Below are positions 11,027-20,362 of a stretch of DNA of 64,000 nt, piece by piece. Source of the DNA: Roseovarius salincola. Its GTDB lineage: Bacteria; Pseudomonadota; Alphaproteobacteria; Rhodobacterales; Rhodobacteraceae. The notes below the pieces were generated by a model, which was given only the letters and a program-made list of their open reading frames with translations, did no database searches and had not been told where the DNA came from. The stretch lies in the NCBI RefSeq assembly GCF_026891095.1, contig NZ_JAPTNL010000010.1:62001-126000 (forward strand), given 5' to 3'. The position numbers and the translations under genes are program-made. Every line of letters begins with the position of its first letter. Position 1 is the first letter of the stretch.

Positions 11027-13270
11027 TCAGAGCTTACCGCGCAGGTAGTCCATGACATCGGCGCGCACCGATTGCACCCCGGCGCTGCGCGCCGCGTGGA
11101 TCACGCCCTGAAGCTCGACAAGGTCAGTACGCCGCAGGATCGACTTCACCGGGCCGATCGAGGCCGGGCGCATCGACAGGGTGCGCAGGCCGATGGCGGC
11201 GAAACAGGCGGCCTCGATCGGGCGGCCCGCATCCTCGCCGCAAAAGCTGAGCGGTGTGCCAAGCGCCGTGCAACGGTTCACGATACCTTCGAGGAAGGTC
11301 AGGAAACTCACGTTCAGTATGTCATAGCGGCGGCGCACCAGCTCGTTTTCGCGGTCGGCGGCGAAGAAGAACTGCTTGAGATCGTTGCCCCCGATCGACA
11401 GGAAATCCACCTCGGTATAGAAACTGTCCGGCGCAAAGGCGAGCGAGGGGGTTTCCAGCATCGCGCCCACCTCGACGCTTTCGGGCTGTGGGTTTCCCAG
11501 GATCCGCTCGCGTTCCAGCGCCTTGTCCATTTCGGCGCGCGCGGCGGTGTATTCCTCGCGTTGGGCGACGAAGGGGAACATCACGCTGAGCGGCCGCCCG
11601 GCCGCAGCGCGGATCAGCGCCTGAAGTTGCATGCGCATCACCCCCGGCTTGTCGAGCCCGACCCGCACCGCGCGCCAGCCAAGCGCCGGGTTGGGCTCGT
11701 TCACGGCCTTCATGTAGGGCAGCACCTTGTCCGAGCCGATATCGAGCGTGCGAAACACCACCCGCTTTCCGCGCGCGGCATCCATCACCCGCGCATAAAG
11801 CTCGCTCAGCTCGGCGCGTTTGGGCATGTGGCTGCGCACCAGGAACTGAAGCTCGGTGCGAAACAGCCCGACGCCTTCGGCCCCGGAACTGTCGAGCGAG
11901 GGCAGGTCGGCCATCAGGCCGGCATTCATATGCAGCGCGATGCGCGTGCCGCAGAGTGTTTCGGCGGGCTTTTCGCGGATCGAGGTATAGCGTTCCTGCG
12001 CCTGCGCCTGCATCGCCATCTTGTCGCGAAAGGCGCTGACCACGGTGTCGTCGGGGCGCAGGTGAACGATGCCCTGATCGCCGTCGATCAGCACGGGATC
12101 GCCGTTGAGCGCCTCGGTGGTGACGCGCTGGGCATGGATCACCAGCGGAATGGCCAGCGCGCGCGCGACGATCGCCGCATGGCTGCCGACCGAACCTTCC
12201 TCGAGCACGATCCCCTTGAGCGCCCGGCCATAATCCAGCAATTCGGCCGGGCCGATATTGCGCGCGATCAGGATCGGATCGGCGGGCATTTCGGCGCCGG
12301 TCTGGTTGCCTTGTCCGGTCAGGATGCGCAGCAGGCGGTTGCTGAGATCGTCAAGATCATGCAGCCGTTCGCGCAGATAGGTGTCGGTGACGCGGGTCAT
12401 GCGGGCGCGGGCGGTGGATTGTTCCTTTTCGACGGCGGCCTCGGCCGAGAGGCCGCGGCCGATATCTTCTTCCATGCGCCGCATCCAGCCCTTGGAATTG
12501 GCGAACATGCGGTAGGTTTCCAGCACCTTGAGCTGTTCATTGTCGCCGCTGGCCGCGTCCGAGAGCATCCGGTCGACACCGACGCGCAGCGTTTCGACCG
12601 CCTCGCGCAGCCGTTCCAGTTCGCGGTGCGGATCGTCGGCGATCGGATTGGTGACGACGACGCGCGGCTCGTGCAGCCAGACATGCCCCTGCGCCGCGCC
12701 TTCCTGGGCGGAGGTGCCGCGGAACAGGACCGGCTGCTGGTGGCGCGCCGACATCGCCGCGCCTTCGCCCACGAAGGCGCCCAGTTCGGCCATTTCGGCA
12801 ATGACCATGGCCACAACTTCGAGCGCGTAGATCTCATCGTCGGAATAGGAGCGTCTGGCCTTGGATTGCACCACCAGCACGCCCAGCATTTCGCCAAGCC
12901 GCTGGATCGGCACGCCCAGGAACGAGGAATAGGCCTCTTCGCCCGTTTCGGGCATGAAGCGAAAGCCGCGCGTGCCCGGCGCGTCATCGGTGTTGATGAT
13001 CTTGCCGGTGCGCGCGACGCGCCCGACAAGCCCTTCGCCAAGGCGCATGCGTGTTTCATGCACCGCTTGCGGATTGAGGCCCTCGGTGGCGCAGAGTTCC
13101 AGCGTGTCCTCGTCGCGAAAGAGGTAGATCGAGCAGACCTGGGTGCGCATTTCCTCGGCGATGAGCGTGGTGATGCGATCCAGCCGCTGTTGCCCGGCGG
13201 CGTCCTCGGCCATGACGGCGCGCAGGCGCCCCAGCATCTGGCGGCTGTCTGTCTGGAAATTATGACTCAT
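11027..13270 (-). CDS. ptsP: Phosphoenolpyruvate-protein phosphotransferase of the nitrogen PTS (EI-Ntr)
   Basis: 747 residues. An N-terminal GAF domain (about residues 1-160, with SIYLFRDEDTLELCATEGL) is followed by a full enzyme I module. It takes phosphate from PEP onto a histidine and passes it to NPr, as the first step of the regulatory nitrogen PTS. The phosphoryl-accepting His is in GSVGSHAAIVARALAIP near residue 363. The C-terminal PEP-binding barrel includes GVGLFRTELQFLVR and FLSIGGNDLKQFFFA. It lies downstream of lysC on the same strand (69-base gap), a common arrangement in Rhodobacterales. Repeat copy A follows its stop. Confidence 0.93.
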   Translation of the reverse strand: MSHNFQTDSRQMLGRLRAVMAEDAAGQQRLDRITTLIAEEMRTQVCSIYLFRDEDTLELCATEGLNPQAVHETRMRLGEGLVGRVARTGKIINTDDAPGTRGFRFMPETGEEAYSSFLGVPIQRLGEMLGVLVVQSKARRSYSDDEIYALEVVAMVIAEMAELGAFVGEGAAMSARHQQPVLFRGTSAQEGAAQGHVWLHEPRVVVTNPIADDPHRELERLREAVETLRVGVDRMLSDAASGDNEQLKVLETYRMFANSKGWMRRMEEDIGRGLSAEAAVEKEQSTARARMTRVTDTYLRERLHDLDDLSNRLLRILTGQGNQTGAEMPADPILIARNIGPAELLDYGRALKGIVLEEGSVGSHAAIVARALAIPLVIHAQRVTTEALNGDPVLIDGDQGIVHLRPDDTVVSAFRDKMAMQAQAQERYTSIREKPAETLCGTRIALHMNAGLMADLPSLDSSGAEGVGLFRTELQFLVRSHMPKRAELSELYARVMDAARGKRVVFRTLDIGSDKVLPYMKAVNEPNPALGWRAVRVGLDKPGVMRMQLQALIRAAAGRPLSVMFPFVAQREEYTAARAEMDKALERERILGNPQPESVEVGAMLETPSLAFAPDSFYTEVDFLSIGGNDLKQFFFAADRENELVRRRYDILNVSFLTFLEGIVNRCTALGTPLSFCGEDAGRPIEAACFAAIGLRTLSMRPASIGPVKSILRRTDLVELQGVIHAARSAGVQSVRADVMDYLRGKL

Positions 13271-13339
13271 CGCGAATGCCGTGCGTCCCTGGCCGCTGTG
13301 GTGGAAAATCCAGGCGCCTGTTCCGGGAAGGTGCAGGCG

Positions 13340-14578
13340 TCAGGCCACTTTATCCAATTCGAAGGCATCATGCAGCGCCTGAACGGCAAGTTCCATGTAT
13401 TTCCGGTCGATCAGGACGGAAATCTTGATCTCGGAGGTTGCAATCACCTTGATGTTGATCCCCTCGTTCGACAGCGTGCGGAACATCGTGGCGGCCACGC
13501 CCGACTGGCTGCGCATGCCGATTCCGACCGCCGAGACCTTGGCGACATTGGTGTCGGCGACAAGGTCGTGGTAGTTGATCTCGCCATGCGACTTGGCGGC
13601 GGCCAGCGCCTTTTCGGCGCGCAGGACCTGATCGGTGGGGCAGGAAAAGGTCATGTCGGTGCGCCCCTCTTCCGAGATGTTCTGCACGATCATGTCCACA
13701 TTGACCCCGGCCTCGGAGAGCGGCCCGAAGATGGCGGCGGCGATGCCGGGGCGGTCGGCGACCGAGATAAGGGTCATCTTCGCCTCGTCGCGCGAATAGG
13801 CGATGCCACTGACGACGTTTGATTCCATGATTTCCTCCTCGGCGCAGACAAGCGTGCCCGCATCATCCGACTGTTCCTCGAAACTGCTGAGCACGCGCAG
13901 TTTCACATTGTAGCGCATTGCGAGTTCGACCGAGCGGGTTTGCAGCACCTTGGCGCCCAGCGAGGCCAGTTCGAGCATTTCCTCGAAGGCGATGCGATCC
14001 AGTTTGCGGGCCTTGTCCGCGATGCGCGGGTCGGTGGTATAGACCCCGTCCACATCGGTGTAGATGTCGCAGCGATCGGCACCGAAGGCGGCGGCGAAGG
14101 CAACGGCGGTAGTGTCCGAGCCGCCCCGCCCGAGCGTGGTGATGCGGCCCTCGGGGCTGACGCCCTGGAAACCCGCGACCACGGCGACGCGCATGCCTTG
14201 GGCGAATTTGGCGTTGATGTTGTCGGTGGGGATCTCCTCGATCCGGGCGGCCGAGTGGATCGAGGTGGTGCGCACCGGCACCTGCCAGCCCTGCCAGCTG
14301 CGCGCGGGCACGTCCATTTCCTGAAGCGTCAGCGCCATCAGCCCGGCGGTGACGTTTTCACCGGCGCTGACCACGGCGTCGTATTCGCGCGCATCGTAAA
14401 GTGGCGAGGTTTCGTTGACATAGCCCACCAGCTTGTTGGTTTCGCCCGACATGGCCGAGACGATCACGATCACGTCGTAACCCTTGGACACCTCGACACC
14501 GACGCGCTTGGCGGCGCGGCGGATGCGATCCAGCGTGGCGACGGAGGTGCCGCCGAATTTCATCACGAGAACGGGCAT
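13340..14578 (-). CDS. lysC: Aspartate kinase
   Basis: 412 residues from ATG 14578 (MPVLVMKFGGTSVA). It phosphorylates aspartate, the first step towards lysine, threonine and methionine. The kinase signature KFGGTS is at residues 7-12, with TLGRGGSDTTAVAFAAA and the IYTDVDGVYTTDPRI segment further along. The C-terminal third carries two ACT domains (LISVADRPGIAAAIFGPLSE and VSAVGIGMRSQSGVAATMF), so feedback control by lysine and/or threonine is expected. An upstream in-frame ATG at 14650 would add 24 poorly conserved residues and was not used. Confidence 0.95.
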   Translation of the reverse strand: MPVLVMKFGGTSVATLDRIRRAAKRVGVEVSKGYDVIVIVSAMSGETNKLVGYVNETSPLYDAREYDAVVSAGENVTAGLMALTLQEMDVPARSWQGWQVPVRTTSIHSAARIEEIPTDNINAKFAQGMRVAVVAGFQGVSPEGRITTLGRGGSDTTAVAFAAAFGADRCDIYTDVDGVYTTDPRIADKARKLDRIAFEEMLELASLGAKVLQTRSVELAMRYNVKLRVLSSFEEQSDDAGTLVCAEEEIMESNVVSGIAYSRDEAKMTLISVADRPGIAAAIFGPLSEAGVNVDMIVQNISEEGRTDMTFSCPTDQVLRAEKALAAAKSHGEINYHDLVADTNVAKVSAVGIGMRSQSGVAATMFRTLSNEGINIKVIATSEIKISVLIDRKYMELAVQALHDAFELDKVA

Positions 14579-14682
14579 GTCTGCGTCCCTGTCGTCAATC
14601 GGGCGGGGTTTACGCGGGCTGGGGCGCAAGGGCAAGAGCGACAATGCCACTCACCCGCCCTGACAGGCGGTTTCGCGGCGTT

Positions 14683-15327
14683 TCAGAAGGGGTGGTCGCG
14701 CCCGTCCCATGTCTGAAAGCAGCCGGTCGTGTCCGGGCCAAGGTCGGCGAAGCGTTCGGCAAGGCCGCTGGCGGACTCGTCGGCGCTGATCTCGCCCGCC
14801 TCGCCGCCCATGTCGGTGCGCACCCAGCCGGGGTGGTATATGCCGACCGCGATGCCCTCGGGCTTGAGATCGACCGCGAGGTTGCGCCCGAGGTTGAGCG
14901 CCGCCGCCTTGGAGGCGCAGTAGATGAAGCTGCGCCCCGGCGCGCGGGTCTGGCTGGCCATCTGGCTTGAGATGATCGCGACCCTGGCGCCGGGTGCTGC
15001 GCGCAGATTGGGCAGGAGCGCCTGGATGGTCAGGAACACGCCGGTCACGTTGGTGGCGAAGGTATCGGCCCACATCTGCGCCGGGTAGCCGTCATCGAGC
15101 TTGTGGTGCTTGTCCGCATAGAGCCCGGCGTTGCAGATCAGCAGATCGACCGGCTGCCCGTCGAGATGCCGGGCGAAGGCGGCGATGCTGTCGGGGTCGC
15201 TGACATCGAGCGGGGTGAGGTCCGCGTCATGGCGCGCGGTGCCGGTGACATCGTGGCCAAGGGCGCGGTAATGGTCAAGAAGGGCGCGGCCGATGCCGCG
15301 ATTGGCCCCGGTAATGACGACATGCAT
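14683..15327 (-). CDS. SDR family NAD(P)-dependent oxidoreductase
   Basis: 214 residues. The cofactor loop TGANRGIG is at residues 6-13, NAG at 66-68, and the catalytic triad looks intact (Ser121, Tyr136, Lys140 in SFIYCASKAAALN). This is a classical short-chain dehydrogenase, a little shorter than the usual 250 because the C-terminal region is compact (C-factor/CsgA-like subgroup). Substrate unknown. It lies 104 bases upstream of lysC on the same strand and 41 bases downstream of the DUF1178 gene. Confidence 0.88.
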   Translation of the reverse strand: MHVVITGANRGIGRALLDHYRALGHDVTGTARHDADLTPLDVSDPDSIAAFARHLDGQPVDLLICNAGLYADKHHKLDDGYPAQMWADTFATNVTGVFLTIQALLPNLRAAPGARVAIISSQMASQTRAPGRSFIYCASKAAALNLGRNLAVDLKPEGIAVGIYHPGWVRTDMGGEAGEISADESASGLAERFADLGPDTTGCFQTWDGRDHPF

Positions 15328-15368
15328 GAGCGATTCCTTTGAGCCTGAGCGGGGATCGGTGGTGGGGG

Positions 15369-15881
15369 TCAGTTGGTCTTGCGCCCCGGCACGAAGGGCA
15401 GGGGGGCGACGGGCACGCCGTCTTCGATCAGCTTGCGGGCTTCGTCGGGGCGGGCCTCGCCGTAAATGGCGCGTTCGGGGGTTTCGCCGTCATGGATGCG
15501 GCGGGCCTCATGGGCGAAATTCATGCCGACATATTCGGAATTCGCCTCGACATGTTTGCGCAGTTCGGCCAGCGCCTGCTGGGCGGGGGTGTCAGGCTGG
15601 CGCAGGGGGGCGGAATGGCCGCGGGTCCGGGTGCATGGCGCATCCTGCTGCGCCTTGGCATGCGCATCGGCAATGGCATTGCCGGCGCCGGGCGCGGGCT
15701 GTTCGCTCTGGCGGCCGCCAGCGGCAACGCGCGGCGCCATCATCGCCTTTTCAACATTGCCCGAGCCGCAGACTGCGCAGCTGAGATTGCCTGTCGCCGC
15801 CAGCTTTTCAAAGGCGGCGGCGGATTGGAACCAACTGTCGAAGCGGTGGTCCTGATCGCATTTGAGGGTAAATTGAATCAT
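15369..15881 (-). CDS. DUF1178 family protein
   Basis: 170 residues from ATG 15881 (MIQFTLKCDQDHRFDSWFQS). The pattern of Cys8 followed by Cys35-x-x-Cys38 suggests a small zinc-ribbon-like N-terminus, which is the family's conserved part. The middle is a low-complexity linker, and a conserved tail (YVGMNFAHEARRIHDGE) follows. Function is unknown. In Rhodobacterales it is usually next to NUDIX and SDR or carbon-nitrogen hydrolase genes, as here. Confidence 0.85.
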   Translation of the reverse strand: MIQFTLKCDQDHRFDSWFQSAAAFEKLAATGNLSCAVCGSGNVEKAMMAPRVAAGGRQSEQPAPGAGNAIADAHAKAQQDAPCTRTRGHSAPLRQPDTPAQQALAELRKHVEANSEYVGMNFAHEARRIHDGETPERAIYGEARPDEARKLIEDGVPVAPLPFVPGRKTN

Positions 15882-15981
15882 CTCATGTCCACGCCAAACT
15901 GGATTAATATTTATGTCCAATCCCTTGATGATCAAGGGGGTATGAGGCGATGCGCGCCGGGTTGCGTCTCTGTCCGCCTGC

Positions 15982-16458
15982 CTAGCGCAGAAGCCGCCCG
16001 GGATCGAAATGGCGCAGGATTTGCGCAAGTTCGGGTTCGCTGACGCGGGTCGCGGCCTTTTTGGGGCGGAACCACTGGCGGCGGCGCTGGCCGGCTTCGG
16101 GGAAGTCCTTGGTCAGCGACTTGACCTTGATCGGAAAGACCAGCCCCAGGCAGGGGAGCGAGCCATCGGGATCGGTGGTCTTGGAATAGGAAAACAGCCC
16201 GATGCATTGCTCGGAGGGCTTGCCGATCACGCCGGCCTCTTCCCAGGCCTCGGTGAGGGCGGTCTGTCCGGGGGTCTGCCCGTCGATCGGCCAGCCCTTG
16301 GGCAATATCCAGCGCCCCGAACGGCGGCTGGTGATCAGCAGGATTTCGGGCTTGTCCTTGCTGTACCTGTAGCACAGTGCCGAAAACTGGGTCCGGACAT
16401 CCGTCTTGGACTGCGTGCGCAAGGTAATCGGCATCTGCCGCGTGGGATGGAGGGACAT
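15982..16458 (-). CDS. NUDIX hydrolase
   Basis: 158 residues from ATG 16458 (a second Met eight residues in is possible). The NUDIX segment GWPIDGQTPGQTALTEAWEE shows the EAWEEAG core. Two usual box residues are replaced: the first Glu by Gln and the Arg by Thr. The stretch LPKGWPIDGQTP matches the diphosphoinositol-polyphosphate-phosphohydrolase-like bacterial subgroup. Substrate unknown, probably a nucleoside diphosphate linked to a second moiety. It heads the minus-strand run that continues to ptsP. Confidence 0.85.
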   Translation of the reverse strand: MSLHPTRQMPITLRTQSKTDVRTQFSALCYRYSKDKPEILLITSRRSGRWILPKGWPIDGQTPGQTALTEAWEEAGVIGKPSEQCIGLFSYSKTTDPDGSLPCLGLVFPIKVKSLTKDFPEAGQRRRQWFRPKKAATRVSEPELAQILRHFDPGRLLR

Positions 16459-16608
16459 GTCTGGTCTCTTCGCTGCCCGGCCCGGTTTTGCCCCTTACTA
16501 TAGGGCAGGCAAAACCGGCATGGCCAGAGCGCAGTGAGCAGGGAGCGGGGTTTTTGCGTTCTGTGGCCGGGGCACGGCGGCGGGGAGGGTCAAAAATTGT
16601 GCCCCTCA

Positions 16609-16637
16609 AATTCCGACTAAAAAAATCGGAATTGACA
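16609..16637 (+). promoter_or_regulatory. Inverted repeat overlapping a TTGACA box upstream of the iron module
   Basis: AATTCCGA (16609-16616) and TCGGAATT (16626-16633) are a perfect 8-base inverted repeat with a 9-base A-rich spacer. The right arm overlaps TTGACA at 16632-16637, a good -35 candidate, though no convincing -10 follows at standard spacing. It is the only obvious regulatory structure upstream of the hemP-bfd-bfr genes, so an iron-responsive operator is plausible but unproven. It does not match the TGA-N9-TCA iron-Rhodo box. Confidence 0.4.
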
Positions 16638-16724
16638 TGACTTATTCTTTTTGTCAGGTTTAACCAGCCAAGCCACCCCGCACGGGTCAGCCGGCACCTG
16701 ATCTTTCAGACTTGGAGCTTTGGC

Positions 16725-16907
16725 ATGATCGAGACCGCATCCTTGCGCGCCCAGATGGCGCCACCATCCCCGACCAGCCGCATGAGCGAGCGCGATTCGT
16801 GGCGCGTCGATCTGCGCCGGGACATCTTTGCCGCCGCCTTTCAGGGCGGCATCACCAGCGACTTCTGGCTTGAGGCGCTGCTGGACCGGATGGAGGCGCG
16901 GCCATGA
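16725..16907 (+). CDS. Small hypothetical protein upstream of hemP
   Basis: 60 residues, MIETASLRAQMAPPSPTSRM onward, ending in DFWLEALLDRMEARP. Its TGA stop overlaps the hemP ATG in an ATGA junction, which supports translation and coupling. No family recognised. The C-terminal half is predicted to be helical (RRDIFAAAFQGGITSDFWLEALLDRM). It would be the first gene of the iron module. Confidence 0.5.
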   Translation: MIETASLRAQMAPPSPTSRMSERDSWRVDLRRDIFAAAFQGGITSDFWLEALLDRMEARP

Positions 16908-17068
16908 TCCGCGCCCAAACCGCCCTTCAGCCCGAATTGCTGCCCGATGCCAATTGCCATGACGCGCGCGAACTGACGCAGGGCGGGACGACCGCCAGCA
17001 TCGTGCTGGATGGCAAGGTCTATACGTTGCGCATCACCCGCGCCGGCAAGTTGATCCTGACGAAATGA
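16904..17068 (+). CDS. hemP: Hemin uptake protein HemP
   Basis: 54 residues. The C-terminal signature of the HemP family is complete: LDGKVYTLRITRAGKLILTK at residues 35-54. HemP proteins are small cytoplasmic factors linked to haem uptake and to activation of haem transport genes. The ATG at 16904 overlaps the preceding stop, and its own stop overlaps the ATG of the next gene at 17065, giving a chain of translationally coupled genes. No haem receptor or haem ABC transporter is nearby; the downstream partners are Bfd and bacterioferritin. Confidence 0.85.
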   Translation: MIRAQTALQPELLPDANCHDARELTQGGTTASIVLDGKVYTLRITRAGKLILTK

Positions 17069-17253
17069 AGCATGATCGCGATATGGTGGGGGCGTTCCCG
17101 GTTTCGGCGATGGACAGGCTGCCTTTGGGCGAGGCGATGGCCGTGCGCTGCCTGCGCGCCTGGGGCGAGGGACCGGTGGCGATGGAAACGCTGCTGCTGC
17201 CCGCGCTGGGACCGCGCGGCGCGCGGTCCCAGCGCGGGCCTTTGACGAGATGA
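17065..17253 (+). pseudogene. N-terminal part of a frame-disrupted conserved hypothetical gene
   Basis: 62 codons, starting in an ATGA overlap with hemP. The first 52 or so residues (through LLLPALGPRGA) read naturally into the protein encoded in the next frame from 17240 on (RAFDEMMGMVQRHGRRELMR). The two halves therefore seem to be one gene of about 150 residues broken by a frameshift. The break lies in a perfect 19-base-pair hairpin (17199-17239). It could be a true mutation, an assembly artefact, or two coupled ORFs, since an ATGA junction exists at 17250. Confidence 0.5.
17199..17239. repeat. Perfect 19-bp hairpin inside a broken gene
   Basis: GCCCGCGCTGGGACCGCGC (17199-17217) and its exact reverse complement (17221-17239) are separated by GGC. 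A perfect stem this long inside coding sequence is unusual and coincides with the reading-frame break between the two halves of the neighbouring gene. Confidence 0.8.
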
Positions 17254-17528
17254 TGGGCATGGTGCAGCGCCATGGCCGCAGGGAACTGATGCGCCATGGT
17301 GCGGATTGCCGCTGTGTCGGGTCGGATGAAGCGATCCTGGCGCATTTCGTCATGGTGGCGGCCACCGGCGAACGCGAGGACGCGATGCTGATCGCCTCGC
17401 TGCTGGTCGAGGGGCCGCTGTTGATGCCGCTGAGCGAGGCGGCACGGATGGCGGGGCTCCATCTTTACCGGGCGGGGCTGCGCCGGGGGCGCGGTTTTGC
17501 CGAGCCGGCGAGCGCGACGCGGCATTGA
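17250..17528 (+). CDS. C-terminal part of the same conserved hypothetical protein
   Basis: 92 residues if started at ATG 17250, which overlaps the stop of the preceding frame. It contains RHGRRELMRHGADCRCVGSDE and REDAMLIASLLVEGPLLMPL. I recognise this as the conserved core of a Rhodobacteraceae hypothetical protein found beside haem/iron genes, but not as a named family. The open frame extends upstream into the hairpin, which fits the gene being one protein disrupted by a -1 shift. The Cys-x-Cys pair and several His residues could bind metal, which is speculation. Confidence 0.6.
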   Translation: MMGMVQRHGRRELMRHGADCRCVGSDEAILAHFVMVAATGEREDAMLIASLLVEGPLLMPLSEAARMAGLHLYRAGLRRGRGFAEPASATRH

Positions 17529-17567
17529 GACGGGTGGAAGAGATCTGAGCACAAGGGTTTTCAAACG

Positions 17568-17837
17568 ATGATGATCTGCCATTGCATGTCGATCACCGAT
17601 CATGACATCCGCCGCGCGGTGGACTGGATGCGGGCTGCGGACCGGGATACGGTCATCACGCCGGGCAAGGTCTATCGCGCGCTCGGCAAGCGTGCCGATT
17701 GCGGCGGATGCCTGCCGCTCTTCATTGACAAGCTCAGGGCATGCGACACATTTGAGGTACCAATGGAATTGCGCGGATTGCGCCGCGCCGTGACACAGGG
17801 AGAACGGAATCATGAAGGGCGACGAGAAGGTCATTGA
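17568..17837 (+). CDS. bfd: Bacterioferritin-associated ferredoxin (2Fe-2S)
   Basis: 89 residues. The BFD iron-sulfur ligands are visible: Cys4 and Cys6 in ICHC, and Cys45 and Cys48 in DCGGC. Bfd reduces the ferric core of bacterioferritin through the Bfr haem so that iron can be released. The frame runs 26 bases into bfr, so the two are translationally linked. The tail after about residue 66 is longer than the usual 64-73 residue Bfd and may be non-conserved. Confidence 0.88.
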   Translation: MMICHCMSITDHDIRRAVDWMRAADRDTVITPGKVYRALGKRADCGGCLPLFIDKLRACDTFEVPMELRGLRRAVTQGERNHEGRREGH

Positions 17838-18297
17838 GTATCTGAACAAGGCGCTGCGCAGCGAGTTGACCGCCGTCAGCCAGTACTGGCTGCATTTTCG
17901 CCTTCAGGAGGACTGGGGCTATGGCCGCAATGCCGCCAAGAGCCGCGAAGAGAGCATCGAGGAGATGCATCACGCCGACAGGCTGATCGAGCGGATCATC
18001 TTTCTGGGCGGGCATCCGAACCTTCAGAAGCTGGACCCGTTGCGCATCGGCGAGACCCTGCGCGAGACGCTGGAGGCCGACCTTGCGGCCGAGCACGAGG
18101 CGCGCGCGCTTTATATCGAGGCGCGCAACCACTGCGAATCCGTCTCCGATTACGTCACGAAGAACCTGTTCGAGGAGCTGATCGCGGACGAGGAAGGGCA
18201 TATCGACTTTCTCGAGACGCAGCTCGAGCTTTACGACAGCCTCGGGCAGGAGCGTTATGGCCTGCTCAATGCGTCGCCCGCAGATGAGGGCGAATAG
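17812..18297 (+). CDS. bfr: Bacterioferritin
   Basis: 161 residues, the normal length. The ferroxidase ligands are intact by position (Glu18, Glu51, His54, Glu94, Glu127, His130) and Met52 can ligate the inter-subunit haem. It forms 24-subunit cages that store iron as a ferric core. It is coupled to bfd, its release partner, and follows hemP, so the cluster handles iron storage and haem uptake. Tandem repeats and repeat copy B follow its stop codon. Confidence 0.95.
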   Translation: MKGDEKVIEYLNKALRSELTAVSQYWLHFRLQEDWGYGRNAAKSREESIEEMHHADRLIERIIFLGGHPNLQKLDPLRIGETLRETLEADLAAEHEARALYIEARNHCESVSDYVTKNLFEELIADEEGHIDFLETQLELYDSLGQERYGLLNASPADEGE

Positions 18298-18301
18298 GGG
18301 G

Positions 18302-18350
18302 CGCTTTACTGTCGCCCCTTGGGGGCCGCTTTACTGTCGCCCCTTGGGGG
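18302..18350. repeat. Two tandem 24-base repeats after bfr
   Basis: CGCTTTACTGTCGCCCC plus TTGGGGG occurs at 18302-18325 and again at 18327-18350, period 25. Each unit contains a small CCCC/GGGG stem. The second unit runs into repeat copy B, so it looks like a local duplication of part of that element. Confidence 0.7.
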
Positions 18351-18407
18351 CGCTGCCCCCGTCGCCCGTTGGGCGACTCCCCCGGGATATTTCACAACAG
18401 AAGAAGG
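18346..18407 (+). repeat. 3'-end stem-loop repeat element, copy B (after bfr)
   Basis: In the bfr direction: hairpin GGGGGC/GCCCCC (18346-18360), hairpin GTCGCCC/GGGCGAC (18361-18377), then TCCCCCGGGATATTT and CAGAAGAAGG. Same order as copies A, C and D. Confidence 0.7.
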
Positions 18408-18425
18408 GGTGGGTGATCGCCCTGA

Positions 18426-19393
<968 letters not shown>

Positions 19394-19397
<4 letters not shown>

Positions 19398-20362
19398 GGG
19401 ACCTCCTCGGGTGCGGTGAGGGGGTGGAAGCAGGCGGCGCCGTTCTGGAGGGGCGGGATCTCGGCCTTGCAGAGCGCGGTGGCGCGGGCACAGCGCGGGT
19501 GATAGGCGCAGCCGGCGGGCAGGGCGGTGATCGGCGGCATGGAGCCGGGAATCTGGTAGAGCCGGGTGCCGCGCGCCGCGTTCTGGGGCAGCGCCCGCAG
19601 AAGGCCCGCGCTGTAGGGGTGGTGGGGCGCGTTGATGATCGCCCCGGTGGCGCCGGTCTCGACGCATTTGCCGGCATACATGATCATCAGCCGTTCGGTG
19701 GCTTCGGCCACAACGCCAAGATCGTGGGTGATCAGGATCAGCGCCACGTCGTTTTCGCGGCAGAGCTTGAGGATCAGGGCCATGATTTCGGCCTGGATGG
19801 TCACGTCGAGCGCGGTGGTGGGCTCGTCGGCAATGATCAGTTCGGGATCGGTCAGGAGCGCGATGGCGATGACGACGCGCTGGCGCAGCCCGCCGGACAA
19901 TTCATGCGGATAGGCATCAAGGCGGCTTTCGGGCGAGGGGATCGCCACTTCGCGCAGCTTGGCGATGCAGAGCCTCCTGGCCTCGGCGCCCGAGATCCGG
20001 CGATGGGCGCGCAGGGTTTCCATCATCTGGGTGCCGATGCTGAGCACCGGATTCAGCGTGACCATCGGGTCCTGGAAGATCATCGATATCCGGTTGCCGC
20101 GCACGGCGCGGATGTCGCGTTCGGACAGGTCCAGAAGGTTCTGGCCGTGGAACATGATCCGGCCCCGGCTTACGCGGCCCGGTTCGGCGATCAGGTTCAG
20201 GATCGCGAAGGCGAGCATGGATTTCCCGGCGCCCGATTCACCGACGACGCCCAGGCGTTCGCCCTTCTCGAGGGTCAGGTCAACGCCGCGCAGGGCTTCG
20301 ACCTCGGATTTGCGCCCCTGCGGGAAAGCGACATGCAGGTCCTGCACTTCGAGCATGGGCAT
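19394..20362 (-). CDS. Oligopeptide/dipeptide ABC transporter ATP-binding protein (first subunit, DppD/OppD type)
   Basis: 322 residues from the ATG at 20362 (MPMLEVQDLHVAFPQGRK). Walker A GESGAGKSM, signature LSGGLRQRVVIAIAL, Walker B LIIADEP and the C-terminal Cys-rich segment PAGCAYHPRCARATALCKAE identify the OppD/DppD group. Its start overlaps the end of the upstream permease gene in a TGATG junction and its stop overlaps the next ATPase. Substrate cannot be read from the ATPase. Confidence 0.92.

Noticed and set aside
10907..13822. A 971-codon open frame on the plus strand
   Set aside because: It is antisense to ptsP and part of lysC, with no recognisable domain and the same His/Gly-rich shadow character.
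16632..16663. A full sigma-70 promoter with an iron-Rhodo box before hemP
   Set aside because: TTGACA is present, but no acceptable -10 follows at 16-19 bases and TGA-N9-TCA is not found, so only the inverted repeat is reported.
17065..17528. Programmed -1 ribosomal frameshifting at the hairpin
   Set aside because: No XXXYYYZ slippery heptamer occurs just upstream of the stem, so a mutation or artefact is more likely.
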